A stretch of DNA of 64,000 bases from Methylocystis sp. IM3 (lineage in GTDB: Bacteria; Pseudomonadota; Alphaproteobacteria; Rhizobiales; Beijerinckiaceae), in assembly GCF_038070105.1 (NCBI RefSeq), contig NZ_JBBPBZ010000002.1, positions 2,958,501 through 3,022,500 on the forward strand, read 5' to 3'. Position numbers and translations under genes: made by a program. Shown here piece after piece: positions 8,804 to 19,657 of this stretch (positions within the stretch are counted from its first letter, which is position 1; the number at the start of each line of letters is the position of its first letter). The notes below the pieces were generated by a model. It saw only the letters and a list, made by a program, of their open reading frames with translations. It did not search any database and was not told the origin of the DNA.

Positions 8804-9430
8804 CTATCCCTGCTTCGACAAATTGTCGATCCGCTTGTTGAGCTCGTCGAGCTGACGCTTGAGCTCGGCCACATCCGCGCCGCCCTCCCGGGCGGGGGCG
8901 GCCTCGCGCTCGTCGAGCGAAGGGCCGGTCGTGCCTGTCACGCCTTCCGCCGGCAGGCCGAAGGGGTTGAACATGGTCAGCGCCTGACGAAACACGGCCA
9001 TGTTCTTGCGGGTCTGCTCCTCGATCGCCTGAAAGGCGGCCCGCGTCGGCTCGGCGAAGGGGCCGGCCGGAAGCGCCGAGGTGAGCTGGTCGCGGAACTT
9101 CTGCTGCTCCTTGGTCAGCTTGTCGATGGAGAACTCCAGATAGCTCGGCACGAGCATCTGCATGGAATCCCCATAAAAGCGGATGAGCTGGCGTAGAAAG
9201 GCGATCGGCAGCAGGCTCTGGCCGTCCTTGCCCTCCTGCTCGAAGATGATCTGGGTCAGCACCGGGCGGGTGATGTCCTCGCCGGTCTTGGCGTCGCTGA
9301 CGACGAAATCCTCGCCGCGCTTCACCATGCCGGCGAGGTCCTCGAGGGTGACGTAAGTGCTGGTGCCCGTGTCGTAGAGACGACGGTTGGCGTATTTCTT
9401 GATAACAGTAGGTTTCTTTTCCGTCGCCAT
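8804..9430 (-). CDS. phaR: Polyhydroxyalkanoate synthesis repressor PhaR
   Basis: A 208-residue regulator. The N-terminal PHB/PHA accumulation DNA-binding domain starts MATEKKPTVIKKYANRRLYD, a diagnostic segment. A second PHB-accumulation domain (VLTQIIFEQEG, LRQLIRFYGDSMQ) and a predicted C-terminal coiled coil (AELKRQLDELNKRIDNL) follow. In characterised relatives PhaR binds both PHA granules and phasin/PHA promoters, derepressing when polymer is present. The ATG at 9430 is chosen by family start; longer readings run into the divergent intergenic region. It diverges from phaA, with a 248-bp shared control region. Confidence 0.93.
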   Translation of the reverse strand: MATEKKPTVIKKYANRRLYDTGTSTYVTLEDLAGMVKRGEDFVVSDAKTGEDITRPVLTQIIFEQEGKDGQSLLPIAFLRQLIRFYGDSMQMLVPSYLEFSIDKLTKEQQKFRDQLTSALPAGPFAEPTRAAFQAIEEQTRKNMAVFRQALTMFNPFGLPAEGVTGTTGPSLDEREAAPAREGGADVAELKRQLDELNKRIDNLSKQG

Positions 9431-10854
<1,424 letters not shown>

Positions 10855-10936
10855 GCCTCATCGAAGAGAGGCAGGAGAACACGCCGCGCGCCTTTGAACG
10901 CGCGCGGCTTTCCATTTGGAGAGAGAGGAGAGAAAC

Positions 10937-11662
10937 GTGGCCAGAACAGCAGTTGTGACGGGCGGCACGCGCGGCATCGGCGAAGCGATTTCCAAGGCGC
11001 TCAAAGCGGCGGGCTACACTGTCGCCGCGACCTATGCGGGCAACGACGAGGCCGCCAACAAGTTCAAGGCGGATACGGGCATTCCGGTTTATAAATTCGA
11101 CGTTTCCAATTACGACGCCTGCACCGCCGGCCTCGCGCAGATCGAGAAGGATCTGGGTCCGGTCGATATTCTCGTCAACAACGCGGGTATCACCAAGGAC
11201 GGCTTCTTCCACAAGATGACGCTGGAGCAGTGGAACGCCGTCATCGGCACCAATCTCAACTCGCTCTTCAACGTCACGCGCCCGGTGATCAACGGCATGC
11301 GCGAGCGCGGCTTCGGCCGCATCATCGTCATCTCGTCGATCAACGGCCAGAAGGGCCAGGCGGGCCAGACGAACTACTCCGCCTCCAAGGCCGGCGACAT
11401 CGGCTTCGTGAAGGCGCTGGCGCAGGAAAGCGCCGGCAAGGGCGTCACCGTCAATGCGATCGCGCCGGGCTATATCGCGACCGACATGGTCAAGGCCGTC
11501 GATCCCGAAATCCTGAAGAAGAACGTCATTTCCCACATCGCGGTCGGCCGCCTCGGCGAGCCGGAGGAAATCGCGCGCGCCGTGGTCTTCCTGGCGGCGG
11601 ATGACGCCGGCTTCATCACCGGCTCGACGCTCACCATCAATGGCGGCCAGTATCTGACCTAG
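10937..11662 (+). CDS. phaB: Acetoacetyl-CoA reductase
   Basis: A 241-residue short-chain dehydrogenase converting acetoacetyl-CoA to (R)-3-hydroxybutyryl-CoA with NADPH. The nucleotide-binding motif TGGTRGIG, the NNAG element, the Ser of ISSING and the catalytic YSASKAG tetrad segment are present. The product ends with the FITGSTLTINGGQY tail common in PhaB. GTG at 10937 is chosen as start because GGAGAGAGGAGAG lies just upstream and the resulting length matches the family. It is the second gene of the phaAB unit and is followed by a strong terminator. Confidence 0.95.
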   Translation: MARTAVVTGGTRGIGEAISKALKAAGYTVAATYAGNDEAANKFKADTGIPVYKFDVSNYDACTAGLAQIEKDLGPVDILVNNAGITKDGFFHKMTLEQWNAVIGTNLNSLFNVTRPVINGMRERGFGRIIVISSINGQKGQAGQTNYSASKAGDIGFVKALAQESAGKGVTVNAIAPGYIATDMVKAVDPEILKKNVISHIAVGRLGEPEEIARAVVFLAADDAGFITGSTLTINGGQYLT

Positions 11663-11690
11663 AGCTTCTCTACGAAAGCTTCAGCGCCAG

Positions 11691-11721
11691 ACCGGCGGCC
11701 CCTGGAGGCCGCCGGTTTTTT
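11691..11721 (+). terminator. Rho-independent terminator of phaAB
   Basis: A perfect 10-bp stem ACCGGCGGCC (11691-11700) / GGCCGCCGGT (11707-11716), six-base loop, followed directly by a T run to 11721. It lies 28 bp after the phaB stop. Confidence 0.9.
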
Positions 11722-11779
11722 GTTGGGCGTAGATAGGCTCTCAGGCCGCGCCCGCCGACTGACGAACCGGCGCGGCGCC

Positions 11780-12100
11780 TCAGTGACGTCCAGGCTGCCG
11801 CCGGTCCTGATCACGCCCGCCAGTCTCTTTCTGCTGCGGCGCCGGCTTCGGGCTGGGCCCTCCGGCGTAAGTATTGTGCCTCTTCAACAGGCAGGCGACC
11901 TCGCTCTTGTCCGGGCCGAGGGTGATTTTCCTCGCGCAGCGAAAATGCGCCGGCTTGCCCGGCGGCGTCCTCAGCTCGGGCTGCTTCTCGGCAGCTGCGC
12001 GGGGGCTTTCGCCCGCCACGGCGGCGCGTGCGTTCTCAGCCGCCGCGGCGCCGGGCAGGCTTGCGGCAAATATCCAGAAAACAAGCAGGAGAAGACGCAT
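11780..12100 (-). CDS. Small secreted protein of unknown function
   Basis: A 106-residue ORF. The start at 12100 opens onto a clear signal peptide (MRLLLLVFWIFAASLPGAAA), which is the main support for it being real. The mature part is Ala/Pro/Arg-rich with two cysteines about 20 residues apart (FRCARK and VACLLKRHN), which could form a disulfide in the periplasm. No family was recognised. It points toward the phaAB terminator and lies beyond the end of the EF-G-like gene. Low complexity at the C-terminus (KPAPQQKETGGRDQDRR) leaves some doubt. Confidence 0.5.
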   Translation of the reverse strand: MRLLLLVFWIFAASLPGAAAAENARAAVAGESPRAAAEKQPELRTPPGKPAHFRCARKITLGPDKSEVACLLKRHNTYAGGPSPKPAPQQKETGGRDQDRRQPGRH

Positions 12101-12257
12101 CTCGACGCTCCGGCGTTTTCGGCGACTATGCAGCCGCACAGGCATCCCCATGGCTCTCGATGCGGTAGATAGGGCGGCGATCCGAAACCCGCCATTACCG
12201 TCGTTCCGGAAGGGCGGGCCTGGCTTTGCATCCTGCGGGAGAGGAAGAGGGCGTAAC

Positions 12258-14339
12258 TCAACCCGCTGCGGCGCGCGCCGGGTGACCGACGTGGGCGGCG
12301 ACGATGTCGCGGGCCTGTTTGCCGACGACTTCGGCGAGATGATCGAAGCGCGCCTGGAAGAAGCCCGCGCCGGCCGTCGCCGAGCGCAGCTCGACGATGA
12401 GATTGTCCATCTCCGCCTCGGGAATGAGGGCCTCCAGCCTGTCCCAGCCCTCCCAGCCCTCGCGCGGCCCGAAGCCCATGATCTGCCCGCGCCGCCCCGA
12501 GACGAGCCCCGTCGCGCGCGACATGGCGTCGCTCGGCACGAAGATGTCCACGGCCAGAACCGGCTCGAGCAGAATGGGTTCGGCCTTGCCGAGCGCCTCG
12601 CTCATGCCGATGCGCGCCGCGGTGCGGAAGGCCATGTCCGAGGAATCGACGGTGTGATAGGAGCCGTCCGTCAGCACGGCCTCCACATCGACGACGGGAA
12701 AGCCCAGCGGACCATGGATCATGGCGTCCTGGCACCCGGCCTCGACCGAGGAGAAATACTGCTTGGGCACCGCGCCGCCATGGACCCGCTCGGAGAAGGC
12801 GAAGCCTTCGCCGCGCCCGCGCGGCGCGACCTCCAGCACCACGTCGCCGAACTGGCCATGCCCGCCCGACTGCTTCTTGTGGCGGCCGCGCACCGTCACC
12901 TTGTGGCGGATCGTCTCGCGATAAGCGACGGTCGGCTTCGCCACGTCGACGGCGACGCCAAAGCGCGATTGCAGACGCTCCAGCGCCACGCGCAGATGCA
13001 TCTCGCCCTGACCGTAAAGCTTGATCTGCGACATCTCCTGATCGTGGACGAAGACGAGCGATGGATCCTCCTCGACGAGCTTCGCCATCGCCGCGGCGAG
13101 GCGCATCTCGTCCTTGCGGTCCTTCACCGAAAGCGCGATCGCATGCACGGGCTCCGGAACGCGCGCGCGCGTCGTTAGCGCGGCGCTCTCCGCGCGGCCG
13201 TCGGCGACCACCGTCTCGCCCGTCTGCGCGTGTTCGAGGCGGCCGAGCGCGACGACGTCTCCCTCCTTCGCTTCGCTCACCTTGGTCAGATTGGGGCCGA
13301 GCAGGCGTGAAAGTCCCGACAGGCGGTCCTCGCCATTGGGCGAGGTCACCGTCTGGCCATCGGAGAAAACGCCGCGCAGCACGCGCGCGACCGAAAGCTT
13401 GCCGCCGTGCGGCGTATGGATCGTGCGCAAAATGCGCGCAAGAGGCGGTCCGTTTTCCGCAACGCCGAGGCGCGCCCGCATGTCGGCGACGCCCGGCGCT
13501 TCGTGGCGCAGCGCCTTGAGAAGGCGCGTGACGCCCGCGCCGCGCTCGGCCGAACCGATGAAGACCGGCGCCACGAGCCCCGCGCGCAGCTCTTTCGTCA
13601 AATCGTCGAAGACCTGATCGCGCGGCGGCTCGATGTCGGAGATGAGCTCCTCCATCAGCGCGTCGTCGTAATCGGCGAGGCGCTCCAGCATGGAGTAGCG
13701 GGCTTCCTTTTCCGTCGCCGCCTCGCCTTTCGGAATCTCGATCACCTCCGAGGGCGCGTGTTCGCGATAGACATAGGCGCGCTCGAGCGCCAGATCGATG
13801 AAGCCGACGGCGACGCCATTGTTCCAGATGGGGATCTGACGCAGGAGCAGCGGCGTGCGCGACGCGGGCTGCAGGACGCCGAGCGCCTGGCGCACGTCGA
13901 TCGTCGCGGCGTCGATCTTGTTGAGAAAGAGAAGATGCGGAACGCCGAGCTCCTCGAGCTGGCGCAGCGTCAGTTGCAGCGCAGGAATCTTGCGCTCGTC
14001 GGCCTCGCACACCACGATCGCAGCGTCGACGACGGGAAGGATGTTGCGCGCCTCATGGGCGAATTCGACCGAGCCGGGAAGATCGATGAAACTATATCGG
14101 TCGCCCATGTAGTCGACGGTCGCGATATTGGACTCGACGCTCATCCTGTGGGCGCGCGCCTCCGGGCTCGCGTCGCCGAGGCTCGCGCCGTCGGCCACGG
14201 CGCCCTGACGCGGGATCGCCCCCGCATGGGACAAAATGGCTTCCAGTAGAGTTGTCTTGCCGCATTGGAAGGGACCGGCCAGCGCGATCAGCCGGGGTCC
14301 CCGCGCTCTCGCTTCGTGGGAAGAGGTCGACTCGCCCAT
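12258..14339 (-). CDS. EF-G-like translational GTPase paralogue
   Basis: About 693 residues with the EF-G domain layout. The G1 motif is GPFQCGKTT (22-30) and G4 is FLNKID (from about 138). G3 reads DLPGSVEF (86-93), so the catalytic His of EF-G (DTPGHVDF) is replaced by Ser90. Later domains include the EF-G domain IV/V-like segment KPTVAYRETIRHKVTVRG. It resembles the EF-G-like proteins found beside canonical EF-G in many alphaproteobacteria, of uncertain role. The ATG at 14339 has GGAGG five bases upstream; an ATG at 14342 is the alternative. It diverges from rph. Confidence 0.85.
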   Translation of the reverse strand: MGESTSSHEARARGPRLIALAGPFQCGKTTLLEAILSHAGAIPRQGAVADGASLGDASPEARAHRMSVESNIATVDYMGDRYSFIDLPGSVEFAHEARNILPVVDAAIVVCEADERKIPALQLTLRQLEELGVPHLLFLNKIDAATIDVRQALGVLQPASRTPLLLRQIPIWNNGVAVGFIDLALERAYVYREHAPSEVIEIPKGEAATEKEARYSMLERLADYDDALMEELISDIEPPRDQVFDDLTKELRAGLVAPVFIGSAERGAGVTRLLKALRHEAPGVADMRARLGVAENGPPLARILRTIHTPHGGKLSVARVLRGVFSDGQTVTSPNGEDRLSGLSRLLGPNLTKVSEAKEGDVVALGRLEHAQTGETVVADGRAESAALTTRARVPEPVHAIALSVKDRKDEMRLAAAMAKLVEEDPSLVFVHDQEMSQIKLYGQGEMHLRVALERLQSRFGVAVDVAKPTVAYRETIRHKVTVRGRHKKQSGGHGQFGDVVLEVAPRGRGEGFAFSERVHGGAVPKQYFSSVEAGCQDAMIHGPLGFPVVDVEAVLTDGSYHTVDSSDMAFRTAARIGMSEALGKAEPILLEPVLAVDIFVPSDAMSRATGLVSGRRGQIMGFGPREGWEGWDRLEALIPEAEMDNLIVELRSATAGAGFFQARFDHLAEVVGKQARDIVAAHVGHPARAAAG

Positions 14340-14497
14340 CATATCCTCCCTTATGCGCCGAAGCCTTTTCGGCCGGCTCCGTTGTTTCATGCTCCCACTA
14401 CAATCCAATTAGCGCAAGCGAGGAATAAGGGAGGCGCTTCCAAGACGCGCCAAAGCGGGTTAGAACGACTCTAATTCCAAAGAAGAAGGGTTTCTTG

Positions 14498-15217
14498 ATG
14501 CGTCCCAGCAAGCGCGCGCCCGACGAGATGCGCTCCGTGAGCTTCGAGCGCGGCGTGGCCCGTTACGCCGAAGGCTCCTGTCTCGTGAAATTCGGCAATA
14601 CGCATGTTTTGTGCGCCGCATCGCTGGAGGACAAGCCGCCGCCGTGGCTGCGCGGCCAGGGCCGCGGCTGGGTGACCGCGGAATATTCCATGCTGCCGCG
14701 CGCCACCCACACGCGCACGCGCCGCGAATCTTCCGCCGGCAAGCTCACCGGACGCACGCAGGAGATCCAGCGCCTCATCGGCCGCAGCCTGCGCGCCGTG
14801 ACCAATCTCCCCGCGATCGGCGAGCGTCAGATCGTGCTCGATTGCGATGTGATTCAGGCCGACGGCGGCACGCGCACGGCGTCGATCACCGGCGCGTGGC
14901 TCGCGCTGCGCGACTGTTTCGAATGGATGCGGTCGCGCTCGATCATCAAGGAAAATCCGCTGCGCGATCACGTCGCGGCCGTCTCCTGCGGCATTTTCAA
15001 CGGAACGCCGGTGATCGATCTCGATTACGCCGAGGACTCCACCGCGCAGACCGACGCCAATTTCGTCATCACCGGATCCGGCGGCCTCGTCGAGATTCAG
15101 GCCACGGCCGAAGTCGCGGTTTTCTCGCAGGACGAACTCGGCGCCATGCTCGCGATGGCGCAAAAGGGCGTCGCCGATCTCGTTGCGCTGCAACGGGCGG
15201 CGCTGGAGGCGAAATGA
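14498..15217 (+). CDS. rph: Ribonuclease PH
   Basis: A 239-residue phosphorolytic 3'-5' exoribonuclease that trims the 3' ends of tRNA precursors. The family start [12 protein letters not shown] is present, and the active-site region contains [15 protein letters not shown] and SITGAWLAL. The ATG at 14498 is preferred over an upstream in-frame TTG. The stop overlaps the start of rdgB by ATGA, the common rph-rdgB operon of alphaproteobacteria. Confidence 0.97.
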   Translation: MRPSKRAPDEMRSVSFERGVARYAEGSCLVKFGNTHVLCAASLEDKPPPWLRGQGRGWVTAEYSMLPRATHTRTRRESSAGKLTGRTQEIQRLIGRSLRAVTNLPAIGERQIVLDCDVIQADGGTRTASITGAWLALRDCFEWMRSRSIIKENPLRDHVAAVSCGIFNGTPVIDLDYAEDSTAQTDANFVITGSGGLVEIQATAEVAVFSQDELGAMLAMAQKGVADLVALQRAALEAK

Positions 15218-15843
15218 CCCACCGCAGGATCGCCGGCAAGCTCGTCATCGCGACGCACAATCCCGGCAAGCTCTGGGAGCTCCAACAATTGCTCACGCCG
15301 CATGGCGTCGACGCCGTCTCCGCGGGCGAACTCGGCCTCGCCGAGCCCGAGGAGACGGAGACGACATTTCGCGGAAATGCGGCGCTGAAGGCGCGCGCGG
15401 CGGCGATGGCCTCGGGCCTGCCGGCCTTCGCCGACGACTCGGGCCTCTGCGTCGATGCGCTCAATGGCGCGCCGGGCGTCTATTCCGCGCGCTGGGCGGG
15501 CGAATCGAGAGACTTCAAGGCGGCCTGCGACCTCGTGCGCCGCCGGCTCGAGGAGCGCGGGGCGGCGCCGCCCTATCGCGCCAATTTCACCTGCGCGCTG
15601 GCGATCGTCTGGCCCGACGGCCACATCGAGGAGTTCGAGGGCCGCGTCGACGGCGCGCTCGTGTTTCCGCCCAAGGGCGACAAGGGCTTCGGTTACGATC
15701 CGATCTTCAAACCGGACGAGCTCGACAAGACCTTCGGCGAGATGATGTCGGCCGAGAAGCACGCGCTGCCCGGCGACGGCTCGCGCGCCCTGTCGCATCG
15801 CGCGCGGGCGTTTCAGGCCATGGCGAAGGCCTGCCTGGACTGA
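15214..15843 (+). CDS. rdgB: Non-canonical purine NTP pyrophosphatase (RdgB/HAM1 family)
   Basis: A 209-residue enzyme that hydrolyses dITP, XTP and related deaminated purine nucleotides to monophosphates, preventing their incorporation. Diagnostic segments are [13 protein letters not shown] at the N-terminus, [12 protein letters not shown] in the middle and [11 protein letters not shown] near the end, all forming the nucleotide and metal site. The start overlaps the rph stop by 4 bp, so the two genes are coupled. Length is typical. Confidence 0.96.
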   Translation: MTHRRIAGKLVIATHNPGKLWELQQLLTPHGVDAVSAGELGLAEPEETETTFRGNAALKARAAAMASGLPAFADDSGLCVDALNGAPGVYSARWAGESRDFKAACDLVRRRLEERGAAPPYRANFTCALAIVWPDGHIEEFEGRVDGALVFPPKGDKGFGYDPIFKPDELDKTFGEMMSAEKHALPGDGSRALSHRARAFQAMAKACLD

Positions 15844-15956
15844 GATAAAGCCGCGACATCAGCCCTTTCTCTTGGCTCCGGCCTGTGCGTTACTATCTCT
15901 CGGCTAGGAACAGCGCGAAAGCGCGCGCCGGGATGGAAACGCAAAGAAGGCCGCCG

Positions 15957-17474
15957 ATGACCAAGCACGAGACTTTCGCCGCCTCGAAACCGCCCTTCGA
16001 GGCGCGTTACGGCAATTTCATCAATGGCGAATGGGCGGACGCGAAATCGGGCCGCACCTTCGACAACATCTCGCCCATCACCGGCCGGAAGGTGTGCGAG
16101 ATTGCGCGCTCCGACAAGGACGACATCGAGGCCGCGCTCGACGCCGCCCATGCCGCCAGGACCGCCTGGGGCGCCACGAGCGCCGCCGAGCGCGCGCGCC
16201 TTCTCAACAAGATCGCCGACCGCATGGAGGAAAATCTCGAGCGTCTCGCCGTCGCCGAGACCTGGGACAATGGCAAGCCGATCCGCGAGACCATGGCCGC
16301 CGACGTGCCGCTCGCCATCGATCATTTCCGATATTTCGCGGGCGCCGTGCGCGCGCAGGAAGGCGGCATTTCCGAGATCGACCACGACACCGTCGCCTAT
16401 CATTTCCATGAGCCGCTCGGCGTCGTCGGCCAGATCATTCCATGGAACTTCCCGCTTCTGATGGCGGCCTGGAAACTCGCGCCCGCGCTCGCCGCCGGCA
16501 ATTGCGTCGTGATCAAGCCCGCCGAGCAGACGCCCGCGAGCATTCTCGTCTGGGCGCAGATCGTCGGCGACCTTCTGCCGAAAGGCGTGCTCAACATCGT
16601 CAACGGCTTCGGCCTCGAAGCCGGCAAGCCACTCGCCTCGTCGAACCGCATCGCCAAGATCGCCTTCACCGGCGAGACGACGACGGGCCGACTCATCATG
16701 CAATACGCCAGCCAGACGCTCATCCCGGTGACGCTCGAACTCGGCGGCAAATCTCCCAACATCTTCTTCGAGGACGTGGCGCGCGACGACGACGACTTCT
16801 TCGACAAGGCGGTCGAGGGCTTCGTGATGTTCGCGCTCAATCAGGGCGAGGTCTGCACCTGCCCGAGCCGCGCGCTCGTCCACGAAAAGATCTACGACCG
16901 CTTCATGGCGCGCGCGCTCGAACGGGTTGCGGCGATCAAACAGGGCAACCCGCTCGATCCCGAAACGATGATCGGCGCGCAGGCGTCTTCCGAGCAGCTC
17001 GAAAAGATCCTGAGCTACATCGACATCGGCAAGCAGGAAGGCGCAAAGGTGCTCGAGGGCGGCGAGCGCAACATGCTCGACGGCGATCTTGCTGGCGGTT
17101 TCTACGTGAAGCCGACTGTCTTGCAGGGCCACAACCGCATGCGCGTCTTCCAGGAGGAGATCTTCGGCCCGGTCGTGTCGGTGACGACGTTCAAGGATGA
17201 CGAGGACGCCCTGCAGATCGCCAATGACACGCTCTACGGATTGGGCGCCGGAGTGTGGAGCCGCGACATCAATCGCTGCTACCGTTTCGGCCGCGCGATT
17301 CAGGCCGGTCGCGTCTGGACCAACTGCTATCACGCCTATCCGGCGCACGCCGCTTTCGGCGGCTACAAGCAATCCGGCATCGGGCGCGAGAATCACAAGA
17401 TGATGCTCAATCATTACCAGCAGACCAAGAACATGCTGGTGAGCTACAGCCCGAAGAAGCTGGGGTTCTTCTAA
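15957..17474 (+). CDS. Aldehyde dehydrogenase (acetaldehyde dehydrogenase, ExaC/AcoD-like)
   Basis: A 505-residue NAD(P)-dependent aldehyde dehydrogenase. The general base Glu is in LELGGKSPN (about 261) and the nucleophile Cys in GEVCTC (about 300); the cofactor-binding IPWNFP and FTGETTTG elements are seen. Length and sequence match the AcoD/ExaC acetaldehyde dehydrogenase group. The ATG at 15957 follows AGAAGG. The next gene encodes a DUF779 protein, a frequent partner of this dehydrogenase type, which supports the assignment. It would oxidise acetaldehyde or another short aldehyde to the acid. Confidence 0.92.
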   Translation: MTKHETFAASKPPFEARYGNFINGEWADAKSGRTFDNISPITGRKVCEIARSDKDDIEAALDAAHAARTAWGATSAAERARLLNKIADRMEENLERLAVAETWDNGKPIRETMAADVPLAIDHFRYFAGAVRAQEGGISEIDHDTVAYHFHEPLGVVGQIIPWNFPLLMAAWKLAPALAAGNCVVIKPAEQTPASILVWAQIVGDLLPKGVLNIVNGFGLEAGKPLASSNRIAKIAFTGETTTGRLIMQYASQTLIPVTLELGGKSPNIFFEDVARDDDDFFDKAVEGFVMFALNQGEVCTCPSRALVHEKIYDRFMARALERVAAIKQGNPLDPETMIGAQASSEQLEKILSYIDIGKQEGAKVLEGGERNMLDGDLAGGFYVKPTVLQGHNRMRVFQEEIFGPVVSVTTFKDDEDALQIANDTLYGLGAGVWSRDINRCYRFGRAIQAGRVWTNCYHAYPAHAAFGGYKQSGIGRENHKMMLNHYQQTKNMLVSYSPKKLGFF

Positions 17475-17475
17475 A

Positions 17476-17582
17476 GGCCCCTCCCAACCCTCCCCCGCGT
17501 CGCGGGAGAGGGAGCTTTATAGAGAATGCGGATCGTGAGCGTCCCCTCTCCCGCCAAGCGGAGGCGGGACAGGGAGGGGGTC
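17476..17582. repeat. Dispersed C-rich inverted repeat element, copy 1
   Basis: The gap after the aldehyde dehydrogenase holds two C/G-rich hairpins (CCCTCCCCCGCG with CGCGGGAGAGGG; CCCCTCTCCCGCC with GGCGGGACAGGGAGG) flanked by an outer CCCCTCCC / GGGAGGGG pair. A related arrangement occurs at 48899-48976, and a simple CCCTCTCCC palindrome occurs at 62142. This suggests a family of short intergenic repeats. Confidence 0.55.
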
Positions 17583-17606
17583 TTGGAGGACACAACGGGT
17601 AAGCCG

Positions 17607-17957
17607 ATGCGCGTAACAGCGACGGAAGCCGCCCTCGACTTCGTCGCGCGTCTGCGCGCCGAGCATGGCGACATCCTCTTTCACCAGTCAGGGGGCTGCT
17701 GCGACGGCTCGGCGCCCATGTGCTATCCGCGTGGCGACTTTCTCACGGGCGACAACGACGTGCTGCTCGGCGAGATCGGCGGCGCGCCCTTCTACATTGG
17801 CGCGGCGCAGTTCGATTACTGGAAACACACCCAGCTCATCATCGACGTGGTGCCGGGACAGGGCGGCATGTTCTCGCTCGACAATGGCACGGGCAGGCGC
17901 TTCCTCACGCGCTCGCGTCTCTTCGACGATGCCGAACTCGCGGAGCTTACGACATGA
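17607..17957 (+). CDS. DUF779 domain protein (aldehyde dehydrogenase partner)
   Basis: A 116-residue protein with the conserved DUF779 features: an N-terminal LRAEHGDILFHQSGGCCDG segment, the cysteine-rich GGCCDGSAPMC, and YIGAAQFDYWKHTQL. Genes of this family usually sit next to acetaldehyde/aldehyde dehydrogenases, as here; its biochemical role is not established. The ATG at 17607 gives the usual length; a TTG at 17583 would extend it into the intergenic repeat. The stop overlaps the next gene (ATGA). Confidence 0.85.
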   Translation: MRVTATEAALDFVARLRAEHGDILFHQSGGCCDGSAPMCYPRGDFLTGDNDVLLGEIGGAPFYIGAAQFDYWKHTQLIIDVVPGQGGMFSLDNGTGRRFLTRSRLFDDAELAELTT

Positions 17958-18457
17958 TCCGCTTTGCAGTGCGCCGATGCAGCCTCGGCCTCGCGCTCGT
18001 CGCGACGAATGAGAAGGGCGTCTGCGCCATCCTGCTCGGCGACGAAGAAGAGGCGCTGCGGGAGGAACTGCGCCGCCGCTTTCCAAGAGCCCAGCTTACG
18101 GAAACGGAGCAGGATCAAGAGGGCTTCGTCGCCGCCGCGCTCGCCCTTCTGGACGCGCCGGCCTCGCGCCCCGAATTTCCGTTCGATGCGCGCGGCACCG
18201 AGTTTCAGCGTCGCGTCTGGGCGGCGCTGCGCGACATTCCGCCGGGCGAGACGGCGAGCTATGCGGAGATCGCCCGGCGCATCGGCGCGCCGACGGCGAC
18301 GCGCGCCGTCGCCGGCGCCTGCGGCGCCAATCCGATCGCCGTCGCCATCCCCTGCCATCGCATCCTGCGCAGCGACGGCCAGCTTTCGGGCTATCGCTGG
18401 GGCGTCGCCCGCAAGCGCGCGCTGCTGGCGCGCGAAAGGCGCGCGCCAGAGGCCTGA
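17954..18457 (+). CDS. ogt: Methylated-DNA--protein-cysteine methyltransferase (Ogt type)
   Basis: A 167-residue suicide DNA-repair protein that transfers alkyl groups from O6-alkylguanine to its own cysteine. The acceptor Cys134 lies in the invariant PCHR motif (AIPCHRIL), and the helix-turn-helix-like DNA-binding segment ETASYAEIARRIG precedes it. There is no Ada-type N-terminal regulatory domain, so it is a stand-alone enzyme. The start overlaps the DUF779 stop by 4 bp, giving a dehydrogenase-DUF779-ogt transcript. Confidence 0.93.
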   Translation: MIRFAVRRCSLGLALVATNEKGVCAILLGDEEEALREELRRRFPRAQLTETEQDQEGFVAAALALLDAPASRPEFPFDARGTEFQRRVWAALRDIPPGETASYAEIARRIGAPTATRAVAGACGANPIAVAIPCHRILRSDGQLSGYRWGVARKRALLARERRAPEA

Positions 18458-18521
18458 AACCTCCAGCCAGACACAAGCGGGCGCGCCTAGCTTGGCCTCA
18501 TTCGATCATGTGAGGCCGAAT

Positions 18522-18902
18522 ATGGAGCCAGTGTATCTCTTCAAACTCATTGACCAGCAGAAGAGCTGGCTGTCGACCCGGCAGTCGCTCGTCGCGCAGA
18601 ATGTCGCCAACGCCAATACGCCCGGCTACAAGGCGCTCGACACATTGCCCTTCGAGCGCGTGATGGAGCGCAGCGCGCTCGAAATGGCGGGCTCCTCTCC
18701 CCTGCACATGCGTCCCTCCCCGAGCGAAGCCATGGCCGCCGCGGCGAAGCCCGCGGAGACCTGGGAGACGACGATCTCCGGCAACACCGTCTCTCCCGAG
18801 CAGGAGATGATCAAGGCCGGCGAAATCCGCGGCGCCTTCACGCTCGACACCAATCTCATGCGCAGCTTCCACACGATGTGGATGTCGGTGGCGCGGCCAT
18901 GA
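18522..18902 (+). CDS. flgB: Flagellar basal-body rod protein FlgB
   Basis: A 126-residue proximal rod protein. The N-terminal rod signature is visible as [19 protein letters not shown], and the C-terminal amphipathic helix that packs in the rod follows ([18 protein letters not shown]). It starts a tight rightward operon, flgB-flgC-fliE-flgG-flgA-flgI, in the order known from rhizobial flagellar clusters. The stop overlaps the flgC start. The ATG at 18522 is the first in-frame Met consistent with family length. Confidence 0.93.
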   Translation: MEPVYLFKLIDQQKSWLSTRQSLVAQNVANANTPGYKALDTLPFERVMERSALEMAGSSPLHMRPSPSEAMAAAAKPAETWETTISGNTVSPEQEMIKAGEIRGAFTLDTNLMRSFHTMWMSVARP

Positions 18903-19318
18903 TCGATCCGCTCGACGCTTCCCTCAAGATCGCCGCCTCCGGCCTCGCCGCCCAGTCCGCGAGACTGCGCGTCGTCTCCGAAAACATGGCGAACGCACAG
19001 TCCACGGGAAAAACCGCCGGGGCCGATCCTTACCGGCGCAAGACCGTCTCCTTCGCCAATGAACTCGACCGCGCGAATGGCGTCAATCTCGTGAAGATCA
19101 ACGCCATCGGGACCGATCCGAGCCCTTTCGCGATCGAGCGCGATCCCGGCAATCCCGCGGCCGACGCCAATGGCGACGTCAAGCGGCCCAATGTGAACAT
19201 GCTTCTCGAGATGGGCGATCTGCGCGAAGCCAATCGCGCCTATGAGGCCGATCTGCAAATCATGAAACAGACGCGCGACCTCGTCGCGATGACCGTCGAT
19301 CTTCTGAAAGGCGCCTGA
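18899..19318 (+). CDS. flgC: Flagellar basal-body rod protein FlgC
   Basis: A 139-residue proximal rod protein. The rod signature [20 protein letters not shown] lies near the N-terminus, and the C-terminal [20 protein letters not shown] helix is typical. The ATG at 18899 overlaps the flgB stop, and its stop overlaps the fliE ATG, so translation is coupled through flgB-flgC-fliE. Confidence 0.95.
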   Translation: MIDPLDASLKIAASGLAAQSARLRVVSENMANAQSTGKTAGADPYRRKTVSFANELDRANGVNLVKINAIGTDPSPFAIERDPGNPAADANGDVKRPNVNMLLEMGDLREANRAYEADLQIMKQTRDLVAMTVDLLKGA

Positions 19319-19644
19319 TGCTTCCTCTGACCTCCATCGCGGCCGCCGCTGTCGGCCCGCTCGCGGAAACGGCGGCGACCGCCCTCGCCCAGCCCCCCCG
19401 CCCCGCCGCCACGGCCGAGGCCGCCGGCGCCTCCTTCGGCGAGGTGTTGCAGCAATACGCCGCGCAGACCGTCGACTCGCTGAAGACTGGCGAAGCGGCG
19501 GCCATCGCCGGCGTCGACGGCAAGGCATCCCTGCAGAAGGTCGTCGGCGCGGTGATGCAGGCCGAGCGCGATCTGCACACGGCGATCGCGCTGCGCGACA
19601 AGGCGGTTTCCGCCTATCAGGAAATTAGCCGCATGGCGATCTGA
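19318..19644 (+). CDS. fliE: Flagellar hook-basal body complex protein FliE
   Basis: A 108-residue protein that links the MS ring to the rod. After an Ala/Pro-rich N-terminus it contains the family core [19 protein letters not shown] and the C-terminal [20 protein letters not shown] helix. Its ATG overlaps the flgC stop. Expected length and operon position support the call. Confidence 0.93.
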   Translation: MLPLTSIAAAAVGPLAETAATALAQPPRPAATAEAAGASFGEVLQQYAAQTVDSLKTGEAAAIAGVDGKASLQKVVGAVMQAERDLHTAIALRDKAVSAYQEISRMAI

Positions 19645-19657
19645 GGGAGCACGCGTC

